Shown here in pieces: positions 1-7,205 of a DNA stretch of 11,208 nucleotides. This DNA comes from Clostridia bacterium (lineage in GTDB: Bacteria > Bacillota > Clostridia > Oscillospirales > Acutalibacteraceae), in NCBI GenBank assembly GCA_900768035.1, contig CAAGBH010000035.1:1-11208 (forward strand), in the 5' to 3' direction. The notes below the pieces were generated by a model. The model worked only from the letters and a program-made list of their open reading frames with translations, had not been told where the DNA came from and ran no database searches. Position numbers and translations under genes: made by a program. Each line of letters opens with the position of its first letter. The stretch's first letter is position 1.

Positions 1-3
1 GAA

Positions 4-915
4 ATGGCTTTTACTGCTAAAGACGTACAGGCTTTAAGAGAAAAAACCGGTTGCGGTATGATGGACTGTAAAAAAGCCCTTGTTGAATGTGACGGTAATA
101 TGGAAGCCGCTACAGACTATTTGCGTGAAAAAGGTCTTGCTTCTCAAGCAAAGAAAGCAGGCCGTATCGCTGCTGAAGGTACAGTAGCAGTTTACACCGC
201 TGACGGTGTAGGCGCTGTTGTTGAAGTTAACAGCGAAACTGACTTCGTTGCTAACGGTGACGGTTTCAAAGCACTTGCTAATGAAATCGCTCAAATCGTT
301 GCTGAACAGAAACCTGCTGATGTTGATGCTCTTCTTACTTGTAAGAAAGACGGTCAGACTGTTGAAGAAAAAGTTCAGGAATTGTTCTTGGCTATCCGTG
401 AGAACATTAAAGTTCGCCGTTTTGAACGCTTTGAAGGTAAGGTTGTATCTTATGTTCATGCCGGCGGTAAAATCGGTGTTCTTGTAAACTTTGACACCGC
501 TTTGGCTGCTGATAACGCTGAATTGGTTGCTACAGGTAAAAACATCGCAATGCAGATTGCTGCTATGAATCCAAGTTATTTGGATAGAGCATCTGTTCCT
601 GCTTCAGTTATTGATAAAGAAAAGGAAATTCTCATCGCTCAGATGAAAGAAGATCCTAAAATGGCAGGCAAGCCTGATGCTGTTCTCGGCAAAATTGTTG
701 AGGGCAAAATCGGCAAATACTATAAAGAAAACTGCCTTGTTGAACAGCAGTTCGTTATCGACGGTGATGTTACTGTTGGTAAGTATCTTGAAAATACCGC
801 TAAAGAACTTGGCGCTGAAATCAAACTTGTTTCATTCGTTCGTTTTGAAAAGGGCGAAGGCATTGAAAAGCGTGTAGACGATTTCGCTGCTGAAGTTGCA
901 GGTATGGTAAAATAA
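4..915 (+). CDS. tsf: Translation elongation factor Ts (EF-Ts)
   Basis: EF-Ts is the cytoplasmic guanine-nucleotide exchange factor that strips GDP from EF-Tu so it can reload with GTP and aminoacyl-tRNA. The 303-residue product has the N-terminal UBA-like module with the family signature TGCGMMDCKKAL (residues 15-26). The core motif SETDFVAN (77-84) is the segment that contacts the EF-Tu G domain. The dimerisation-type core follows to the C-terminus. Length is close to the roughly 290-300 residues usual in Firmicutes. The ATG lies three bases from the window edge, so the ribosome binding site and the usual upstream partner rpsB are not visible. The gene ends 15 bases before a strong terminator hairpin, which suggests it closes its operon. 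Identification is secure; the start is assumed from the canonical MAFTAKDV-type N-terminus. Confidence 0.97.
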   Translation: MAFTAKDVQALREKTGCGMMDCKKALVECDGNMEAATDYLREKGLASQAKKAGRIAAEGTVAVYTADGVGAVVEVNSETDFVANGDGFKALANEIAQIVAEQKPADVDALLTCKKDGQTVEEKVQELFLAIRENIKVRRFERFEGKVVSYVHAGGKIGVLVNFDTALAADNAELVATGKNIAMQIAAMNPSYLDRASVPASVIDKEKEILIAQMKEDPKMAGKPDAVLGKIVEGKIGKYYKENCLVEQQFVIDGDVTVGKYLENTAKELGAEIKLVSFVRFEKGEGIEKRVDDFAAEVAGMVK

Positions 916-930
916 TTAAATAAAAATTAA

Positions 931-958
931 AACTCCCTTTTGAAAAGGGAGTTTTTTT
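931..958. terminator. Bidirectional intrinsic terminator between tsf and the sufB/D gene
   Basis: The sequence shows a perfect 10-bp stem (931-940 pairing with 944-953) with a 3-base loop. On the plus strand it is followed by a run of seven T (952-958), which ends tsf. Read on the minus strand, the same stem is followed by a T-rich tract (complement of about 917-930), so it can also end the convergent sufC-sufB/D transcript, whose stop codon is only about 10 bases away. Confidence 0.9.
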
Positions 959-962
959 ATGC

Positions 963-1880
963 CTATTTTAAGAAACCGTTTACAATTTGTTCTTCCGCTT
1001 CTTGTTCGGAAAGGCCTAATGTCATAAGTTTTATAAGTTGTTCGCCCGCAATTTTTCCTATTGCCGCTTCGTGTATTAAAGATGCGTCAATATGGTTAGC
1101 GGTTATTTGCGGTATTGCTGAAACGTGCGCCGAATCCATAATGATTGCATCACATTCGGTATGACCGTTACAGATATTGTTTCCGTTGATTTTAGAGAGG
1201 AATAATTGGTTTGAGGTATCTTTTGCAACCGAGCGTGAAACAACATTTGCGCTTGAGTTTTCACCGTCTAAATCAACTGTGAAATCGGTCTCGGCATATT
1301 GTTTTCCGTGTGTCATCAACTTTTCGTGAACAACGAGGGTTGCATTGTCAGAAAGGCGTGCTTTGGTTATACGCTTGGTGGAATCTATGCCTTTGATTTG
1401 GGTGGTTTCCATTTCCATATAACCGCCCTCGGCAATATTGATAACGGTTGTGGGGTTCATATTTCGCTCGCCGTTTCCGTCGCCGTCACCTACGTGTCTT
1501 TCAACATATTTAACCTTGGCATTCTTTCCAATAAAGAATGAATGTATACCGTCGTGGCGGGATTCTTCGCTTCCGCAGTTGTGGATACCACAGCCTGCAA
1601 CTATCGTAACATCACAGTTATCACCAACAATGAAATCATTATAAACCATTTCGGTAAGACCGCTTTCACTTATGATAACAGGAATATGCACAGTTTCGTT
1701 TTTAGTGTTGGGTTTTATAACAATTTCAATTCCTGGTGCGTCTTTTTTCTCGTGAATGTCAATATTTTCTGTTACTTGGCGAGAGGAAAGTGCGCCGTTT
1801 GCTCTGATATTGTAAGCGCCTGAGGGCGTACCTTCAATATCTGCAATCATTTTTAAAAGGTCTAATTCAGTATTGTTCAT
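963..1880 (-). CDS. SufB/SufD-family Fe-S cluster scaffold subunit (short, SmsB-like)
   Basis: This is a SufB/SufD-family protein that partners SufC in building Fe-S clusters in the cytoplasm. At 305 residues it is much shorter than E. coli SufB (about 495) and lacks the long N-terminal part. It resembles the single SufB/D-like subunit of the minimal two-component 'SMS' type known from archaea and anaerobic bacteria. The central beta-helix region carries cysteines at 89, 97 and 102 in a GCGIHNCGSEESRHDG block (96-111), and C237 and C243 lie later. The C-terminal block has H270-E271, matching the His-Glu pair near the SufB active site, then the family ending EQIVNGFL. C243 is probably the counterpart of the essential SufB Cys405 (spacing judged from memory). 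The ATG is 2 bases after the sufC stop, with GAGGAGG at 1889-1895. No sufS or sufU is visible beside it. Confidence 0.88.
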   Translation of the reverse strand: MNNTELDLLKMIADIEGTPSGAYNIRANGALSSRQVTENIDIHEKKDAPGIEIVIKPNTKNETVHIPVIISESGLTEMVYNDFIVGDNCDVTIVAGCGIHNCGSEESRHDGIHSFFIGKNAKVKYVERHVGDGDGNGERNMNPTTVINIAEGGYMEMETTQIKGIDSTKRITKARLSDNATLVVHEKLMTHGKQYAETDFTVDLDGENSSANVVSRSVAKDTSNQLFLSKINGNNICNGHTECDAIIMDSAHVSAIPQITANHIDASLIHEAAIGKIAGEQLIKLMTLGLSEQEAEEQIVNGFLK

Positions 1881-1882
1881 TA

Positions 1883-2617
1883 TTACGCCTCCTCACAGTT
1901 TGCAGTAAGCACTTTGCAGGCAATGTCTGCTTTACCTAAAAGGCTCGGTAAAATATCCTGTTTTTCGCCTTGCTCTTTAACAGAGCCGTTTGCTACCACA
2001 ATAATTTTGTCGGCAATATTCAAAATGCGCTCTTGGTGAGAGATTATCATAATCAAACCGCCCAGAGTGTCGTGCATTTTTTCAAAAACTTTAATAAGGT
2101 TATTAAAACTCCATAGGTCGATACCAGCCTCAGGCTCGTCAAATAAGGAAACCTTTGTTGAGCGTGCTAAAACAGTGGCAATCTCAATTCTTTTAAGTTC
2201 TCCGCCTGAAAGGGAAGCGTTGACTTCACGGTTGATGTAATCCCGTGCGCAAAGTCCCACTTGTGACAGATAACCGCAAGCGTCATTAACGCTTATATCT
2301 TTGCCTGCCGCAAGGCTTATTAAATCGTGGACCGTAATTCCCTTAAAGCGAACGGGTTGCTGGAATGCAAAACTGATTCCTTTTCTTGCACGCTCGGTTA
2401 TTGAAAGGTTGGTAATATCCTCACCGTCAAGTAAAATCTGTCCCTCGGTGGGGGTGATTATACCTGCAATTATTTTAGCAAGCGTGGATTTACCGCCGCC
2501 GTTAGGTCCTGTTATAACAACAAAACCGTTATCTAATTTAAGATTAATATTTTTGAGTATTTGTTTTGTGCCGTTTTCACTTTCGGCAGAAAAAGAAATA
2601 TTCTTTAGTTCTAACAT
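1883..2617 (-). CDS. sufC: SufC-type ABC ATPase for Fe-S cluster assembly
   Basis: SufC is the soluble ABC ATPase that binds SufB/SufD-type scaffolds and drives their rearrangement during Fe-S cluster assembly. The 244-residue product has all nucleotide-binding motifs: Walker A GPNGGGKST (37-45), Q-loop FQQP (85-88), ABC signature LSGGE (136-140), Walker B with DEPEAGID (160-167), and the H-loop histidine in ISHQ (192-195). Long loops such as RARKGISFAFQQP and the DEPEAGID (rather than DEPTSGLD) D-loop are SufC-like rather than importer-like. No membrane partner is encoded nearby, which also argues against a transporter. GGAGG at 2622-2626 sits five bases before the ATG. It is transcribed just ahead of the SufB/D-like gene, and the two form a compact pair at the end of a longer minus-strand run. 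Confidence 0.92.
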   Translation of the reverse strand: MLELKNISFSAESENGTKQILKNINLKLDNGFVVITGPNGGGKSTLAKIIAGIITPTEGQILLDGEDITNLSITERARKGISFAFQQPVRFKGITVHDLISLAAGKDISVNDACGYLSQVGLCARDYINREVNASLSGGELKRIEIATVLARSTKVSLFDEPEAGIDLWSFNNLIKVFEKMHDTLGGLIMIISHQERILNIADKIIVVANGSVKEQGEKQDILPSLLGKADIACKVLTANCEEA

Positions 2618-2638
2618 ACTTCCTCCATCTAATTTTCT

Positions 2639-3004
2639 TTATTTTAAAATTTCCCAATAATATTTCCTATTACAAACCGGAAAATCATTTAATACACCGT
2701 GTTCGGGGTCGTAAAACACACCGTCAAAATACAAAGACCAATGCCAACAACGAGGTGTTTCAAGACTTAGTATTGCAATTTTCGGCAGTTCTTCTTTTGA
2801 AGTTACTGCTTTTCTTTCTTTTATATATCTAATAGAGTAATAATCCAAAGTGAAAAATATTTCTTTTAAGGTTGTTTCTTTTTGATTATCGAGAAGATTA
2901 ACAATATCATCAGCGCTCACATCAGCAAGCATTGCAAGAACTGCCTGTCCGCATTGAAGCGGTGTGGGTTCTTTGATGTATTTTGGTTATTCGGTTATAC
3001 TCAT
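2639..3004 (-). pseudogene. Small C39/papain-like cysteine-peptidase-fold gene, broken by an early stop
   Basis: Starting at the ATG at 3004-3002, four bases after the stop of the phosphorylase gene, the frame reads MSITE, then TAA (2989-2987), then continues as PKYIKEPTPLQCGQAVLAML and on to 2639. The segment after the stop holds QCGQA, the usual catalytic-Cys helix start of small papain/C39-like proteins. About 65 residues later come a Trp-His-Trp (2732-2724) and a YDPEHGVL block that look like the His and Asp/Asn sites. With the TAA read as sense, the protein would be about 121 residues. No ATG, GTG or TTG lies between the TAA and the Cys codon (2953-2951). The only later ATG (2932) removes the Cys and has no SD sequence. 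A pseudogene or a sequencing/assembly error is the simplest reading. Fold assignment rests on motif recognition only. Confidence 0.6.
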
Positions 3005-3008
3005 ATTA

Positions 3009-4307
3009 TCACTCAATAATTTTATAAATAAGTTTTTTGGGTTTTGGCTTATTCGCCGAAATATTAAAGGCTTTAGAAAGCATATCTTCGGCTTTTTGGA
3101 TTTTCTCTTTATTTCCGTAAAGGGTGGCGATTTTATCGCCTTTATTAACAAAATCACCGATTTTTTTATTCAGAATAATCCCTGCTGACATATCAATAAT
3201 ATCGTTTAGAGTTTCACGACCCGCACCGCAAAGGCAGGCGGATTTGCCGACATTATAACAATCTATTTCCGATATATAGCCTTCGTTATCTGCAAAAATA
3301 TCTTTTTCAAATTCGGCTTTTTCGAAGTTTTCTTCGCCGGTTAAAAGTTTTGTGTTTCCGCCCTGCAATGAAACCAAATCACAGAACTTTGAAAATGCAG
3401 AGCCATTTTGTAAGACCTCGTCAACTGCCGAAAGACATTCTTTATAAGGGATATTGGTGCAAAGTTTATACATATTAGCCGCAAGGTGACGGCAGAGTTC
3501 CAAAAGTTCGGCGTCGCCGTTGCCTTTTAGCAGTTCTATTGCCTCGATTACTTCTAAATTATTACCTACTGCTTTGCCGAGAGGCGTGTTCATATCAGTA
3601 ATAAGGGCGATAACATTTCTATTTGCGCCTTTACCTATTTTAACCATTGCTTTTGCTAAAGAAACGGCATCCTTTTTTGTTTTCATAAATGCGCCGTTTC
3701 CGTATTTAACATCAAGAACGATATTTTTAGCGCCTGCGGCTAACTTTTTGCTCATAATACTTGATGCAATAAGCGGAATACTTTCAACAGTACCTGTCAC
3801 ATCACGAAGCGAGTAAAGTTTTTTATCAGCAGGAGCAAAATTACCGCTTTGCCCTACAAGGCAGATATTAATTTGTTTTGCAGTATTTATAAACTCTTTC
3901 GAAGAAACAGAAGTTTTATAACCGTCAATAGATTCTAATTTATCAACAGTTCCGCCTGTGTGACCAAGCCCTCTGCCAGACATTTTAGCAACATTACAAC
4001 CGAGAGTGGCAACTATCGGCGCTACCACTAAAGTGGTTTTATCACCCACACCGCCTGTACTGTGTTTATCGACTGTTTTATCACCCAATTCGGATAGGTC
4101 GAGCATATCACCGCTTTTTGCCATAGCGAGAGTTAAATTTAAGGTTTCTTGTTCGGTCATACCGTTGATGACTATTGCCATAAGCAAAGCGGATATCTGA
4201 TAGTCGGGTATACTTCCGTCGGTGACTGAAGATATAAAGAAATCAATTTCTTGTTTTGAAAGTTCTTTTTTGTTACGCTTTTTGGTTATTATATCGGTTA
4301 TTTGCAT
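3009..4307 (-). CDS. pdp: Pyrimidine-nucleoside (thymidine) phosphorylase
   Basis: The enzyme cleaves uridine, deoxyuridine or thymidine with phosphate, giving the free base and (deoxy)ribose-1-phosphate. The 432-residue length equals that of Firmicutes Pdp and is near E. coli DeoA (440). Visible family motifs are the phosphate-binding KHSTGGVGDKT (81-91), the hallmark SGRGLGHTGGT (110-120), LYSLRDVTGTVES (164-176) with the base-binding Arg168, and Ser183 and Lys187 in SIMSKKLA. LDVKYGNGAFMK (198-209) follows. The N-terminal helical domain and C-terminal alpha/beta domain are both intact. It overlaps the 3' end of cdd by 10 bases, so the two are probably translationally coupled; deamination by Cdd feeds uridine to this enzyme. 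Sequence alone cannot separate thymidine-specific DeoA from the broader Pdp; Pdp is favoured by the likely Gram-positive host. Confidence 0.93.
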   Translation of the reverse strand: MQITDIITKKRNKKELSKQEIDFFISSVTDGSIPDYQISALLMAIVINGMTEQETLNLTLAMAKSGDMLDLSELGDKTVDKHSTGGVGDKTTLVVAPIVATLGCNVAKMSGRGLGHTGGTVDKLESIDGYKTSVSSKEFINTAKQINICLVGQSGNFAPADKKLYSLRDVTGTVESIPLIASSIMSKKLAAGAKNIVLDVKYGNGAFMKTKKDAVSLAKAMVKIGKGANRNVIALITDMNTPLGKAVGNNLEVIEAIELLKGNGDAELLELCRHLAANMYKLCTNIPYKECLSAVDEVLQNGSAFSKFCDLVSLQGGNTKLLTGEENFEKAEFEKDIFADNEGYISEIDCYNVGKSACLCGAGRETLNDIIDMSAGIILNKKIGDFVNKGDKIATLYGNKEKIQKAEDMLSKAFNISANKPKPKKLIYKIIE

Positions 4308-4714
4308 AAGTCATTACTCCCGAAACTCAAAGGTAACAATTCTCCCAAAGTATATGTTTTTGAAGTTTGCCCATCAAAAAGAATAATTTTGAAATCATTA
4401 TTGCAAAATTCTTCGAGAGTTTGTCGGCAGATTCCGCAAGGGGAACAAAACGAAGTTATTTCGCCGTCTTTACCGCCCACAATAGCAATGGCTTCAAACG
4501 ATTTTTCTCCTTTTGAAACGGCGTTAAAAATTGCAGTGCGCTCTGCGCATACTGTTGCAGAAAAAGAAGCATTTTCCACATTGCATCCGCTGTAGATATT
4601 GCCGTTTTTACACAATAAAGCCGCTCCCACCTTGAAGTTGGAATAGGGAGAATAGGAATTTTTCATTGCGGTTATAGCAGTTTCGATTAGTTTTTGATAA
4701 GGCAAACAAATCAC
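4298..4714 (-). CDS. cdd: Cytidine deaminase (start probably TTG at 4705)
   Basis: The enzyme is a zinc-dependent hydrolytic deaminase converting cytidine and deoxycytidine to uridine and deoxyuridine. It contains CNVENASFSATVCAE, with zinc ligand Cys56 and proton-shuttling Glu58, and PCGICRQ, with the other two zinc ligands Cys93 and Cys96 (numbered from the GTG at 4714). The GTG at 4714 directly abuts the upstream TAG stop and leaves no room for a separate SD. A TTG at 4705-4703 is better placed: GGTGAT (4716-4711), complementary to the 16S 3' end, lies four bases upstream. It gives a 135-residue protein starting MPYQKLIETAI, which moves the first zinc ligand to position 53, as in Bacillus subtilis Cdd. 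The small homotetrameric Firmicutes type fits this length. The gene sits between the AEC transporter and the phosphorylase. Confidence 0.95.
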   Translation of the reverse strand: MICLPYQKLIETAITAMKNSYSPYSNFKVGAALLCKNGNIYSGCNVENASFSATVCAERTAIFNAVSKGEKSFEAIAIVGGKDGEITSFCSPCGICRQTLEEFCNNDFKIILFDGQTSKTYTLGELLPLSFGSNDLCK

Positions 4715-5635
4715 CTACTTTGTTAAATATTGTGCCAAGGTGACAATAATCGGCATACTCGCAAGAGAGAGTATAGTGCTTAAAGAAACCAGCGTTACCG
4801 AAAGTTCTGTATCAGCGCCGTATTTTGAAGAAAACATTGTTGTTATAGCGGCGGTTGGTGCGCAACTGCAAATGGTAAGCGCTAAAAGGATCGTACCTCT
4901 TATACCGCATAGATACATTGCAAACAGAACAACAAGTGGTAAGATAAATAATCTTAAAAGGATTGCGAAAAGACATTTTATATCTTTAAGTCCCTTTAGA
5001 AGATTACTATTTGCTAAATGGTAGCCTATGATAATCATAGGAACTGGGGTGTTAAGATATGCTATATGGGATATGGGCTCATATATGATTTTTGGAATCG
5101 GGATAGAGCATAAAAAGATTATAAGGCTAATTGTGATACCGATTATGCCTGGGTTTAAAATCAGTTTTTTTGGGTTTATGCTCTTTTTGTCACCACTCAT
5201 AAGAATTAAGCCGTAACTCCATATAAACACATTAAACACCGCAATATATGAAGAACCGTAAAATACGCCGTCATCACCTAAAATAGACTGTAATAACGGG
5301 ATAGACATATAACCGCAATTAGAAAAAATAATACCAAACTGCAAAACTTTTTGCCTTGAAATATCTTTAGAGCGAAGCAAAAGTTTGCTTGCTATTATAA
5401 AAAAGATATGAACAAGTATGGTTATTAAAAAACTGATAAGCAAGTTTTTGAGAACGGCGGGGTTAAATTCTCTTATAAAAGATTTTATTATAACGCAAGG
5501 GGTTACAATCATTAAAACAAAGTCGGTCATATTTTTAACGCCGTTGTCGTTAAGCAAATGGGTTTTGGCAGCAACAAAACCAACTAAGATTAAAATTAAG
5601 AGAATGGTAACCTGGGTTGCAACGGTTATAAACAT
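4715..5635 (-). CDS. AEC-family (auxin efflux carrier-like) transporter
   Basis: This is an integral membrane transporter of the AEC family (bile/arsenite/riboflavin transporter superfamily); bacterial members move organic acids, amino acids or unknown small molecules. The 306-residue protein is almost entirely hydrophobic with about ten predicted membrane segments in two five-helix halves. The conserved broken-helix region SNCGYMSIPLLQSILG (105-120) carries the family Asn-x-Gly and Pro. The second-half hallmark CAPTAAITTMFSSKYG (258-273) is followed by the STILSLASMPI block (286-296) typical of the last helix. The start ATG overlaps the galT stop as TAATG, with AAGGAG-like SD sequence around 5645-5650, so translation is probably coupled. 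Substrate cannot be read from sequence. Placement between galT and cdd hints at a nucleoside, sugar or related metabolite, but this is weak inference. Confidence 0.88.
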   Translation of the reverse strand: MFITVATQVTILLILILVGFVAAKTHLLNDNGVKNMTDFVLMIVTPCVIIKSFIREFNPAVLKNLLISFLITILVHIFFIIASKLLLRSKDISRQKVLQFGIIFSNCGYMSIPLLQSILGDDGVFYGSSYIAVFNVFIWSYGLILMSGDKKSINPKKLILNPGIIGITISLIIFLCSIPIPKIIYEPISHIAYLNTPVPMIIIGYHLANSNLLKGLKDIKCLFAILLRLFILPLVVLFAMYLCGIRGTILLALTICSCAPTAAITTMFSSKYGADTELSVTLVSLSTILSLASMPIIVTLAQYLTK

Positions 5636-7113
5636 TAATCTGTGCTCCTTATAAAGCGCATAAAGTCATCTGTGTTTTTGAACACACCGGCGTGCTCAAG
5701 AACTTTTGAAAATACGATTCCGATTTCATCTTCAATTATTTTGTCAATATTTTCGGAATTTATATCATTATATTTTGTTTTAATTTCGTTTGCCCAGTCG
5801 GCGTGTTTTTCAAGGATTTCGTTTTTAGAAATATCTTCACCCAAAAGCATTGCTTTTTTAAGAAGTGTCATTTCATCTTTTAGACGAGCGGGAAGAACCG
5901 CAAGTCCCATAACTTCAATAAGACCGATATTTTCTTTTTTGATGTGGTGAAGTTCTGCATGTGGATGATAAACGCCCATAGGATGTTCTTCGGTTGTGAT
6001 GTTGTTGCGAAGAACAAGGTCAAGTTCAAACATATCACCGTTCTTGCGGGCAATAGGTGTGATTGTGTTGTGAGGTTCACCGTCGGTTTCAGAAAACACA
6101 AAGGCACGCTCGTCGGTATAGACACGCCAAGCGGAAAGAATTTTATCTGCAAGGGCAATGAGGCGATCGGTGTCTTTACCGCTGATTCTTATAACCGACA
6201 TCGGCCATTTAACAATGCCTGCTTTAACATCTTCAAAACCTTTAAATGTGATTTCGTTTACGATTGGTGCTTTTGCCATAGCAAAGGTATAATTACCGCC
6301 TTGGAAGTGGTCGTGGCTTAAAATAGAACCGCCAACGATTGGCAGGTCTGCATTAGAACCCACGAAGTAATGAGGGAACTGTTTCACAAAATCCAAAAGT
6401 TTTTTAAAGGTGGCAGTATTTATTGCCATAGGTGTATGCTTAGCATTAAAAACGATACAATGCTCGTTATAGTAAACATAGGGTGAATACTGTAAACACC
6501 AGTCAGTATCATTTATTGTTATGGGGATAACCCTGTGGTTTTGGCGTGCAGGGAAATTGATTCTGCCGGCATACCCCTCACATTCTCGGCAAAGCATACA
6601 TTTTGGATATCCCGCTTGCTTTGCGTTTTTCGCCGCCGCAATGGCTTTTGGGTCCTTTTCAGGCTTTGAAAGGTTGATAGTAATATCAAGGTCGCCGTAT
6701 TCGGTTTTTGTTATCCATTTAACATCCTTTTGAATGCGGTAGCGTCTTATGTAATCACTGTCACAACTTAAGGTGTAAAAATAATCGGTAGCGGTTTTGG
6801 GGGAAATTTTATAGAGTTCATTAAATTTGTCTGTCACTTCGCTTGGTCTTGGCATCATAGCCGCCATAAGTTTTGTGTCAAACAAATCTCTTTCGGTTAT
6901 GGTGTTTTCAATTAAACCACTTTCAACTGCAAAATCAAGCAGTTCTTTCAACGTTTCTTCTAAATTTATATTAGTGAAATTTTCTTCACATTCGAAACTG
7001 TCAAGATTCAGTATTTCTAAAATTCGGTTTGTTACGAATATTCTGTCACGCTCACAAAAGAGTTGTTTTTCCATTCCGTAGCAAACTAATTTTTTCACAG
7101 CCGTATTAATCAT
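5635..7113 (-). CDS. galT: Class II galactose-1-phosphate uridylyltransferase
   Basis: GalT is a Leloir pathway enzyme: UDP-glucose plus galactose-1-phosphate gives glucose-1-phosphate plus UDP-galactose. At 492 residues it matches the long Gram-positive class II GalT (about 490-515) and not the roughly 350-residue E. coli class I enzyme. Visible motifs are YPKCMLC (169-175), GYAGRINFPARQNHR (180-194), and GGSILSHDHFQGG (261-273). The HDHFQ within the last (267-271) is the HxHxQ-type site carrying the nucleophilic histidine. YHPHAELHHIKKENIGLIE follows near the C-terminus, then a VMGLAVLPARL stretch. AAGGAG lies about ten bases before the ATG, and the gene is first behind the strong minus promoter at 7143-7172. 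No galK or galE is in the window, so they must lie elsewhere if the pathway is complete. Confidence 0.93.
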   Translation of the reverse strand: MINTAVKKLVCYGMEKQLFCERDRIFVTNRILEILNLDSFECEENFTNINLEETLKELLDFAVESGLIENTITERDLFDTKLMAAMMPRPSEVTDKFNELYKISPKTATDYFYTLSCDSDYIRRYRIQKDVKWITKTEYGDLDITINLSKPEKDPKAIAAAKNAKQAGYPKCMLCRECEGYAGRINFPARQNHRVIPITINDTDWCLQYSPYVYYNEHCIVFNAKHTPMAINTATFKKLLDFVKQFPHYFVGSNADLPIVGGSILSHDHFQGGNYTFAMAKAPIVNEITFKGFEDVKAGIVKWPMSVIRISGKDTDRLIALADKILSAWRVYTDERAFVFSETDGEPHNTITPIARKNGDMFELDLVLRNNITTEEHPMGVYHPHAELHHIKKENIGLIEVMGLAVLPARLKDEMTLLKKAMLLGEDISKNEILEKHADWANEIKTKYNDINSENIDKIIEDEIGIVFSKVLEHAGVFKNTDDFMRFIRSTD

Positions 7114-7142
7114 ATTTTTTCACTCCTTAGCATACTTAATAA

Positions 7143-7172
7143 ATTATACTATAATTATTATATGCATGTCAA
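7143..7172 (-). promoter_or_regulatory. Sigma-A-type promoter of the galT operon
   Basis: Read on the minus strand, a perfect TTGACA (-35, 7172-7167) is separated by 18 bases from a perfect TATAAT (-10, 7148-7143). Transcription would start near 7136, giving a short leader of about 22 bases that contains the galT ribosome binding site AAGGAG (around 7128-7123). It is the only near-consensus promoter noticed for the seven-gene minus-strand run. Confidence 0.85.
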
Positions 7173-7185
7173 TTAATTAACCAAC

Positions 7186-7201
7186 AAAAAGTGAACTTTT
7201 T
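7186..7201. repeat. AT-rich inverted repeat between the divergent promoters
   Basis: AAAAAGT (7186-7192), a GA spacer, and ACTTTTT (7195-7201) form a perfect 7-2-7 inverted repeat. It lies between the two divergent -35 boxes, four bases upstream of the plus-strand -35. It could be an operator half-site pair or simply an A/T tract acting as an UP element for the rplU promoter; the sequence alone does not decide. Confidence 0.4.
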
Positions 7202-7205
7202 TTGC

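Noticed and set aside
34..459. Long minus-strand reading frame opposite tsf.
   Set aside because: It is antisense to a highly conserved gene, has no SD or recognisable domain, and reflects codon bias of tsf.
1883..2617. SufC read as an ATPase of a membrane importer.
   Set aside because: No permease or binding protein is adjacent, the D-loop and partner gene are of Suf type, and the SufB/D-like gene follows after 2 bases.
2820..2848. Possible minus-strand promoter for sufC inside the broken peptidase gene: TTGGAT, 17 bases, TATAAA.
   Set aside because: The -35 match is weak and the region is AT-rich, so such a pair is expected by chance. It remains a candidate if sufC is shown to have its own start site.
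2639..2932. A 97-residue protein starting at the ATG at 2932.
   Set aside because: No SD precedes this ATG, and the frame with family motifs (CGQA with the likely catalytic Cys) extends upstream of it to the TAA at 2987-2989, so this is better read as the remnant of a longer gene.
5944..6321. Plus-strand reading frame of 125 codons inside galT.
   Set aside because: It lies wholly opposite the conserved galT motifs and shows no family resemblance or SD, so it is a shadow frame.
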